Shown piece after piece: positions 56,975 through 64,000 of a stretch of DNA of 64,000 bases. The position numbers and the translations under genes are program-made. The stretch comes from Metallyticus violacea. Lineage: Eukaryota > Arthropoda > Insecta > Mantodea > Metallyticidae. Where the stretch lies: NCBI GenBank assembly GCA_030762175.1, contig CM060831.1, positions 35,603,501 to 35,667,500 of the forward strand, given 5' to 3'. Under the pieces are notes generated by a model. That model saw nothing but the letters and a program-made list of their open reading frames with translations. It did not search any database and was not told where the DNA came from. Each line of letters starts with the position of its first letter. Position 1 is the stretch's first letter.

Positions 56975-58215
56975 AAAGGTTACATAATGTAAATACATTA
57001 TTACATTTGTTGAGATTATGTTTGAAAATCTAATCCGATAGAGTAAAACTAAAAACATATTTCAATATAGGGAATTCATATTACACATATCCAGGTGGAA
57101 AAATAATATATATATATATAAAATATATATAAAATAATATATTGTATATCAGTATTTATGATAGTGAAGATTTTTAAACAGAACTCTTTTCGCCTGGTAA
57201 ATATAAACAAAGCAAGTGTTTCAAGAATGCATTATAAAACGGAGGTGTGCCAAAGCTGTAGTGTTTACTTCTACTTAGCGTGGTTTGTGTTAACACGGTC
57301 TACTCACACCGCGCCATAATGAGACAAAGCATCTTCCCTCATTCTCTGTTTGTCTAATCAATCAGAGCAATCGGCTCCAACAATTGAATGTTTGTTTCTC
57401 TGTACTTACCACTAATGGAAGTTTTAAAAGCTTCAGGGGTTAGGCCGGAACGTCCCTTTGTGTTCTGCCTGCATTGTTTGCCATTGATTTTCGAAACTCT
57501 ATAGCCCTCGCACTAATCCATAAGTCTTTCAAGACTTTATCCTGTACCACTCTAAAGTTAAGAGTTCCCGAGAAACTGGCAGATACTTTTAACTTCCCGT
57601 TTTTTTCTGTTATTGAAAACTCACAATCGCCAAAGGATCCCAACCTATGGTGCGGTGCGCCTATGCCGTCTCAGGAAATCGTTGCTACGAGTAAAACGGC
57701 ATCTCAGACAAAGGAAATGCGCTACTGCACAACATTTTTAACATCTAGATCAGTTCTATGATGTCACCGTTTCTGTAAGCCGCTGAAGTTAGACGCTGGG
57801 GGAGGGGGCAGGTCTTAGAGGTAGAATGCATCATTATTTTTATAATAGGTACTGCATCGGACTGCAGCCCAGTGAAGTTTAAGTGGGAAATCAAGTTTTC
57901 GGCCATCTTCGCTCCGTGGCCCTCTTAAAGGAACTAATGTATAAACGAGCATTTGGATGATCATTAACAGTAACAAATTGTGCTTGTGATTAGTTCCGTA
58001 CAATGAGACAATTGCGGCCTTTCCATCCACATGGCATGAAGAACTATTGCTCTATAAACTGAAAACAGCTGGGCTGCCTCGGCAGATAGTATAGAAATCG
58101 TGGCCAGTTTCTTAAAAGGCAGACAATTCCATGTTCAAGTTGAAGGATTTTCTCCAGTGATCGGCCTATGGGCATCATGTCCTCAGTATCTATCCTAAAG
58201 ATAAGTCTTATGATT
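56975..58215. other. Unassigned DNA; GC-richer from 57.25 to 58.2 kb
   Basis: TA-rich microsatellite-like sequence at 57105-57140. A 95-codon plus-strand frame (57474-57761) overlaps a 67-codon minus-strand frame; neither has a recognised motif. Composition suggests an old insertion, unassigned. Confidence 0.3.
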
Positions 58216-58219
58216 GAGG

Positions 58220-58238
58220 ATAGTAGTAATAGTAGTAG

Positions 58239-58281
<43 letters not shown>

Positions 58282-58608
58282 CAGTAGTAGTAGTAGTAGT
58301 AGTAGTAGTAATAGTAGTAGTTGTAGTAATAGTAGTAGTAATAGTAGTAGTAATAGTAGTTGTAGTAATAGTAGTAGTAGTAATAGTAGTAGTAATAGTA
58401 GTAGTAGTAATAGTAGTAGTAGTAGTAGTAATAGTAATAGTAGTAGTAGTAATAGTAGTAGTAATAGTAGTAGTAATAATAATAATAGTAGTAGTTGTAG
58501 TAGTAGTAGTAGTAGTAGTAGTAGTTGTAGTAGTAATAGTAGTAGTAATAGTAGTAGTAGTAATAATAGTAGTAATAATAGTAATAGTAGTAGTTGTAGT
58601 AGTAGTAA

Positions 58609-58640
<32 letters not shown>

Positions 58641-58874
58641 ATAGTAGTAGTTGTAGTAGTAGTAGCAGTAGTAGTAGTAGTAGTAGTAGTAGTAATAGTA
58701 GTAGTTGTAGTAGTAGTAGTAGTAATAGTAGGAGTAGTGATAGTAGTAGTAATAGTAGTAGTAATAGTAGTAATAGTAGTAATAGTAGTAGTAGTAGTAA
58801 TAATAGTAGTAGTAAAAGTAGTAGTAATAGTATTAGTAGTAATAGTAGTAATAGTAATAGTAGTAATAGTGGTA

Positions 58875-58910
<36 letters not shown>

Positions 58911-58916
58911 GTAGTG
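58220..58916. repeat. (AGT/AAT)n array of ~0.7 kb
   Basis: AGT triplets interspersed with AAT and TGT variants on one strand, with no ACT flips in contrast to the 32.6-kb array. The 245-codon frame through it is poly-Ser/Asn produced by the repeat and is not a gene. Confidence 0.95.
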
Positions 58917-59149
58917 TATTTATTTACAAAATATATTTATTACAAATCTAATTCATCTATGTCGCACGGATCCTGGGACCATACGTACTTTTCTAATAGA
59001 CTAGAAATTACATGAAATTGCCTAAACGAATATTTAACTCGTAAAATACTAATGCATAAATATAGTTTTAAATAAATAAAATAAATAGAAAAGAAAACAA
59101 TATGAAAGTAAATAACGTACACTCCCTCACATATTTGTACTAATATTTC

Positions 59150-59520
59150 AAAAACATATATTGTGACATGTTTTCCAGCTACCCCTTCCCAGTTGTCTGA
59201 CTCTTCCTATTTCGGCTGTTTCCATTTATTTAACATTTTACCTATTAACTCCTCCTGTTCCTCCTCCTTTCTATCTGCTCCCCCTCCGGTTAACAATATA
59301 TCCGGTATATATGTATATACATTCCATTCTTTCGTCCCATTGCAGTACGCCAGAATATGCTCCCAAGATTCTTTCTCCGCACGTATAGGGCAGATTCTCG
59401 TACTCTCTCTCTGTCTGTAACTCTTCCGCCACGCATTGAGAATAAGTAAATAGCTACAAACCAATTAGCTTGTTCTTTTTTTCCAAAACAATCACAACGG
59501 ACAAGTCGAGTCACAGAAGA
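59150..59520 (-). pseudogene. Non-LTR retrotransposon C-terminal remnant
   Basis: On the minus strand MRGGRVTDRERVRESA (one frame) joins CPIRAEKESWEHILAYCNGT (another frame, about 59335-59395). The C-P-x-x...E-x-x-E-H-x-x-x-x-C arrangement with an upstream N/M-R-G-x-R block is the Cys/His motif at the C-terminus of LINE reverse transcriptases. One Cys of the expected C-x-x-C pair is Arg. The reverse transcriptase domain proper is not visible, and the tail KEEEQEELIGKMLNKW ends near 59210. Clade not assigned. Confidence 0.5.
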
Positions 59521-59854
59521 TAATCAACCGGAAGAACTGGCTGAATTCAAAATAGACCCTTTAAAAATATTATCGCAACTCACGAAAAAAAGCACCTTGA
59601 CAATCTTATATATTACAATGTATTTATTCTTCGTTACACGAGAACATTTGCCCCCGTTGCAAGGATGTGGTGTAAAAAATATTTCCAAGTTGTACTTCAA
59701 TACCAAAGTTGTAATAAAAAAGGTAAAAAATAATTTAGGTCAGAAAGAGGCATATCATGAGATGACCCAACAACCCTTAAACTTTTCATTTGCCTTTTTA
59801 AAGAGAGTATTTGAAATGTCACAGCTAAATATAGAACGAACATAGACAGAAACA

Positions 59855-60440
59855 AACTTTTAAATTTGTTGGCGTTGTAACTCTCGTAAATTCAACGAAG
59901 AAAAACTAAGTTAAAACTTTGAAGAAGTAGGTTTACAGATAAACACGACGAAGACAACCAAGACGAATGAAGTGGACATATAAATAAATAATGTGAAATT
60001 AGTACAGGTAAATAAGTTCGTGTTTCTTGGTCAAAATTAGACATTTAGAAACACCACACAAAATTAAATGCTACAAAGAATATCATTTGGGAGTTTAAAA
60101 TTAATTCTTTTAACTTGAGCGTGACAAACAGGAATGGGAAAAATAATTCAAAGAAAAAAGGAGAGTAAATATTTAGGAATAAGTTTCAGACTAAATACGG
60201 AACGACGAAGCAAGGAAAAAGACGGGCACCCAAAACTCAGTGACCAATGTAAAAATTCTTAAATAAAGGTGGCCAGGACGCGTGCTACTACCATGTTTCC
60301 ACAGATGGACCCAAATGATAGCTTGGAACCCTAGGGCCGAACAAAGAAACACGGGACGTCAATGTAAAAGATGAACGCAGGAATTAAAGTTGATCTTCGG
60401 AAGCTGATGATCAGAATGGCAGAAACGTACTAAAAAAATA
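59855..60440 (+). pseudogene. RTE-like LINE reverse transcriptase, 3' remnant
   Basis: FVGVVTLVNSTKKN (about 59863-59905) stands in the place of the F-A-D-D-x-x-L-x-N-S box, with both catalytic Asp lost. NFEEVGLQINTTKTTKTNEV follows (about 59915-59975), then NNVKLVQVNKFVFLGQ (about 59988-60035), matching F-x-x-V-G-L-x-I-N-x-x-K-T and Y-x-Y-L-G. Near the end, WPGRVLLPCFHRW, NPRAEQRNTGRQCKR and ELKLIFGS (about 60270-60405) match the W-x-G-H-V-x-R...P...R-x-x-G-R-P-x-x-R-W C-terminal region of RTE-type elements. A deletion and many stops lie between. Confidence 0.65.
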
Positions 60441-60746
60441 ACAATTTTAATTTGGCTGATCTATCCCGGAGTATCTAACCGGGTCTGCTATAACCAGCCA
60501 TTTTACTTTAACAAATTGTAAATCCTTCCCACGCAGAGACCAAGGAGTTAACAAGCATTAGATTATATTAACAGAGTTTATTTTTGAATGAGCAGAAGCA
60601 AACAATGAATTACGAGAAAAAGAAATAAATAAATGTACAGTAAATTAAATCAAATTGAATGTGAAGGAAGCTGGAGGAAGCTTCAATAGTTAGCCAAAAT
60701 AGCCAAAAACATGGGCAATGTAGAACAGTCAAATGTATCGTCAAAT

Positions 60747-60958
60747 TCGATGGATATTTTCGGGCGTAAAAATCCTAAAAATGGCATCCTTCGGAAAGGA
60801 AGTAAAGCCGTGGGTCCCCTGTCGTAATTTACGGCACGAAAAAGAACCTCAAGCCTGAAAGAAGTCTCTGAGCAAAATTATCGGAGTTTCACGCCCGAAA
60901 TTGAATTGGAGGCTAATGACCTGAGATATTAAACAGCGTCCTTATATAAAACAAATCA
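60747..60958 (+). repeat. SINE-B copy without tRNA-like head
   Basis: Begins TCGATGGATATTTTCGGGCG just after the head, then TAAAAATCCTAAAAATGGCA, GTGGGTCCCCTGTCG, AGAACCTCAAGCCTGAAAGA and GAGGCTAATGACCTGAG. Small internal deletions are present. No target duplication was found. Confidence 0.82.
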
Positions 60959-61264
60959 ACTGGCAACAGCATGCATCATTCGGCAGTGAACTGCAAAGGC
61001 TGGGGCTCGCCTGCCTCTCTGAGATTTTCCCCGACTATCAAAGAAGGCTCGTAACAACTTAATTACGTAAAACGCTTTCTCTGCACCATTTATCTAAACA
61101 ATAAGTATATAAACTATTTATAAAACGCAAAATTAGAACTTAAATTACAAATTTCTCATATTAAATCCGACTTGTATGAGAAATGCAACAATATACCCTC
61201 ATTAAAAAATTAAAATTAACCAGTAACGTCGTGCTATCATATATTGTTAATTACTACCTAGGAT

Positions 61265-61303
61265 GTATATATAGGTATATATTACCTATATACCTATATA
61301 TAC
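61265..61303. repeat. Perfect 17-bp palindrome with 5-bp loop
   Basis: GTATATATAGGTATATA (61265-61281), loop TTACC, and its exact complement to 61303. It lies 10 bases before the (AGT)n array. Confidence 0.9.
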
Positions 61304-61312
61304 TTTTTCAAT

Positions 61313-61396
<84 letters not shown>
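61313..61396. repeat. Pure (AGT)n microsatellite
   Basis: About 27 uninterrupted AGT units, the purest of the three (AGT)n arrays in the window. Confidence 0.95.
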
Positions 61397-61399
61397 TAA

Positions 61400-62865
61400 C
61401 TATTAATATTGTGTAAGTATATACTACAGTATACAGACAAATGTTGGAAAATGTGAAAGTATTTGCTTGTTTATATCTTTAAATTTTGTAATCCAGCAAC
61501 TTTAAAAATAAAAGAACGTAAAAAGCTGAGTTAAATTTTACGAGTCCGCGGTTATGGAAAGTTTGAGAGCTGCTAGTTTTTTGTATAAACATGTTGCAAA
61601 TCTTTAATGATAAGGAAAATTAAGTATTATCTGAAAAGCTGGAGCTATGCCATTCTGTATCTCGGAAGACTGAATCCTGAACGATGCAATAGGAGTCTAC
61701 GTTATGATTTACCCCTCAGTTTTCACCCTCCTCAAGGACTGCTTGTCATAAGTTTACACGCTCCACTGAGTCAGAATATGGCTAATCTTGAGAGAGGGAG
61801 CTGACGAGACATACGGCAAATATAAACAACGCCAGTAATGGTCCGAAACGCCCTTTGTGACCTGCAGGAGCCGTCTTTCAAGAATAATTACGGCTTTCTC
61901 CACGCGCCAGTACACAGAAAAGACACTATCCACAATATAAAAAAGGTACTCATATGCCGAATAGAAAAAATAATTTACTGCAAGGAAAGTTAATTCGTTC
62001 AGAATTAACAAAGCTCATAAATTATAGTAAGATTAATTACGAATAAGAAATACTGAAGGCATAGGAAGGAGCTTAATGCTAAGTGTTCATTATATGCTTC
62101 AAAATAAACAAAACTATAGATACCACTTTGGATTTGGATAAACGTATTGCCAAAAAAAGCAATATGCTGATACTCGCAGTTAATATACTTTATGATTACA
62201 ACTAAAAATGTTTCTTTTGCTGTCTCTTGTTTGGCCCAAACTCAACTTAAGGGTAATGTGCATCAATTATAATTATATTGATATTAAATGGGCCAGCATG
62301 TTGTGACAGCAGGAATGTAAACAGACACTATCTTAGTGTACACACCGTGCTGTTATTGGAAAGCTGTATACTATCAAACGTAATCACTGGGGGATAGAAC
62401 AGTGGTGCGGCAGCAGTGTTAGCAGAATATTGTCGACGAAAGTAGATATTTTCTAAAGTCATAATGCAAGAACATTGCGCTATTTTTCTTTGTTCTAATA
62501 CATTTTCTAATTTGGTACGGTGATTTCATAAGCCATTTTATCAATTTTGTCCGTTTATCGCCAGGTGTTTGAAACTTTAAACTGATTTTCCCCCTTTTGA
62601 ATTAGATTTCAAGTACTTTAATATTTTTGTTATGAACATTTTTCAAGAACTCGGAGCAAAATTTGCCTTGCATCAAGGAGGATGAATTAAGAAAGCTTAT
62701 ACTTCTTTTCGCAGCAGGATGTTCTGCTTTGTCGTAAAGTTGCCATTTGCACTTGTTTCAACAGACAAACTCGTTAGTATTCAACTAGTTTGTAAAACCA
62801 CTAGCCTCTTTAAAAGTTCGCTGCCTTTTCATAGAAAAAGGTTGTAATTTCAACTTCTAGCCTCT
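61400..62865. other. Unassigned DNA
   Basis: A patch at 61620-61920 is less AT-rich with a 65-codon plus-strand frame but no motif. No element recognised to 62865. Confidence 0.35.
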
Positions 62866-62880
62866 TACAACATGTTTGAT

Positions 62881-63189
62881 TTGATTTGATTTGATTTTGT
62901 TTATTTACGGACGCTCATTAATATTTCAGGTCATCAGCGTCGCATTCAATTCAAGGCGTGAAACGGCCGATAAATTTTGCTCAGAGGCCTCTTTTTTCAG
63001 GCTTGAGGTTATTTTTCGTGCCGTAAATGTACGACACGGGACCCACAGCTTACTTCCCTTCCGAAGGAAGCCATACTTAGGATTTTTACGCCCCAAAAAA
63101 ATCCATCGATTCTGGCCGAGTTTAAACCCGCGATCTTGGGTTTAGAAGGCAAGTATGGTTACTATTACACCACCAGGACCGACAACACG
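62881..63189 (-). repeat. SINE-B, near full length, 11-bp target duplication, (ATCAA)n tail
   Basis: Minus strand. At the left are TTGAT repeats (complement of an ATCAA tail), then TTTATTTACGGACGCTC, GGCGTGAAACGGCCG, CTTCCGAAGGAAGCC, and the head with TTTAAACCCGCGATCTTGGG and ACACCACCAGGACCGAC at the right. Flanked by the identical ACATGTTTGAT at 62870-62880 and 63190-63200. Confidence 0.9.
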
Positions 63190-63539
63190 ACATGTTTGAT
63201 GCATTACAACGTAATTATGAACGAAATTAACATAACCTTTTTGTTCGTTCATTAAATCAAATGTAACCTGAGCTTTTATATATTAAAATAAAGCATTAAG
63301 TTTATTCTGAATTCATTTGAGACCCTTTCTGTGTCAATCAGAATAAAAATGTAAATTATTTACTGGAGAAAATTAAAATTAATGTATAATAAACTGCAAC
63401 AATTACAGATATAGTTATTAGTTTACCATATGGATACTTACCAAACATCACACCAATATTCACCTATCAAATTACGGTCTAGATTTAAAGAAACACATGC
63501 ACATTAAGAAGTTAATTATATCACATTTTAGATCACAGT

Positions 63540-63955
63540 TGCTTATCTCGGATCAAAGAGAATGCGGGAACCGTTGGAACTGAAAGAACTGCAAGAACTG
63601 ATTCTATTGCAAAACATTCTGCAAGGTCAGATCTTGAAATCTGGTATGAAACCTGCTCGATCACATACGTAAAACCCACCTTCAAAAGTGCATCATAAAC
63701 AATTGGAATGAGGTGGGCAAGCAGTGCAAATGGAACTTTCATCAAGGATTTCTTCTTTCGCATTGTCCAACATCGACTGAACACAAAGTTCTTCAAACCA
63801 GCATAAGTTTTCCTTCAGTTTCTTAGTGATCATGGAAAATTTAAAATCTATTTTAAAGATTTTATTTTCCCCACCACAATGACCCTATGTGTAGATACGA
63901 AAAATCTGAAGAAACGGCATCTCATCTACTCTTCAACTGTGACCTGCACAATGTA
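63540..63955 (+). pseudogene. Non-LTR retrotransposon RNase H and C-terminal remnant, reaching the window edge
   Basis: KENAGTVGTERTARTDSIAK (about 63560-63618) matches the RNase H motif K-A-H-x-G-x-x-G-N-E-x-A-D-x-L-A-K with its catalytic His and Asp altered. SDLEIWYETC and VGKQCKWN-type linker sequence follow, then IVQHRLNTKFF (about 63760-63795) and FLSDHGKFKIYFKRFYFPHH (about 63820-63880), corresponding to the T-G-H-G-x-x-x-x-Y-L-x-R-F block. CRYEKSEETASHLLFNCDLH (about 63895-63950) is the terminal Cys-His motif with one Cys missing. Motif order fits R1/I-group LINEs with RNase H. It has a few stops and shifts. The 3' UTR lies beyond the window. Confidence 0.72.
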
Positions 63956-64000
63956 TAAATATAGGTGTATTTTTATTGCACATCTTCAACAGAAATATAA

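Noticed and set aside
58214..58951. 245-codon Ser/Asn-rich frame
   Set aside because: Pure translation of the (AGT/AAT)n array, no start context or unique sequence.
61607..61804. 65-codon frame as a small gene
   Set aside because: No motif or conservation signal; surrounded by stops and unassigned sequence.
1..64000. CRISPR arrays, operons, bacterial promoters or terminators
   Set aside because: All evidence points to an insect nuclear genome; no direct-repeat/spacer pattern or gene clusters are present.

Overview
This window reads as intergenic or intronic DNA from a large, repeat-rich insect genome. It is AT-rich, full of long A/T runs, and every recognisable protein signature belongs to a mobile element or to mitochondrial DNA. 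The element mix is typical of insect chromosomes: mariner transposases, the insect transposase family with an N-terminal DUF4817-like domain, hAT, piggyBac, RTE and RNase-H-bearing non-LTR retrotransposons, and several tRNA-derived SINE families. A polyneopteran (cockroach, termite or stick-insect type) would fit the repeat load, but this is a weak inference. I found no intact host gene, no functional tRNA, rRNA or snRNA gene, and no bacterial features (operons, CRISPR). Nearly all longer open frames are chance frames or pieces of decayed transposons.

Layout. 0-13 kb: a tRNA-like SINE (1.5 kb), a piggyBac-like N-terminal remnant (2.7-3.1 kb, minus), a short hAT-like MITE (4.96-5.14 kb), two SINE-C copies, a long mariner remnant with a 46-A tract inside it (6.0-7.0 kb), a second mariner (9.2-9.6 kb, minus) and a DUF4817-type transposase split by a SINE-B (11-12 kb). 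13-28 kb: AT-rich DNA, SINE-B, -C and -D copies, two related ~600-bp TIR elements (16.65 and 26.07 kb), a hAT C-terminus abutting a LINE RNase-H region (20.1-21.5 kb), two more DUF4817-type transposase pieces and a mariner (25.2-25.8 kb). 28-40 kb: another TIR element (29.4-29.9 kb), a nearly 0.9-kb (AGT)n array (32.6-33.5 kb), a third end of the ~600-bp TIR family (36.6 kb), a DUF4817-type transposase split by a SINE-C (37.6-38.6 kb), an intact SINE-D and a nuclear copy of mitochondrial ND4L (39.9 kb). 40-54 kb: mostly unassigned AT-rich DNA with a mariner (45.9-46.2 kb), several SINEs and another mariner (53.2-53.7 kb, minus). 54-64 kb: more transposase remnants, a pseudogene of an uncharacterised arthropod family (56.3-57.0 kb), a 0.7-kb (AGT/AAT)n array, three LINE 3' ends, a palindrome beside a pure (AGT)n array, and SINE-B copies.

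The sequence works as a record of insertions, not as a gene system. SINE-B, -C and -D copies often carry exact 10-14 bp target-site duplications, so they are the younger layer. The transposases underneath are riddled with stops and frameshifts, and two of them are interrupted by SINEs. I did not find a convincing novel functional system. The best leads are the TIR families, the uncharacterised pseudogene family, the ND4L insertion and the structured (AGT)n arrays.
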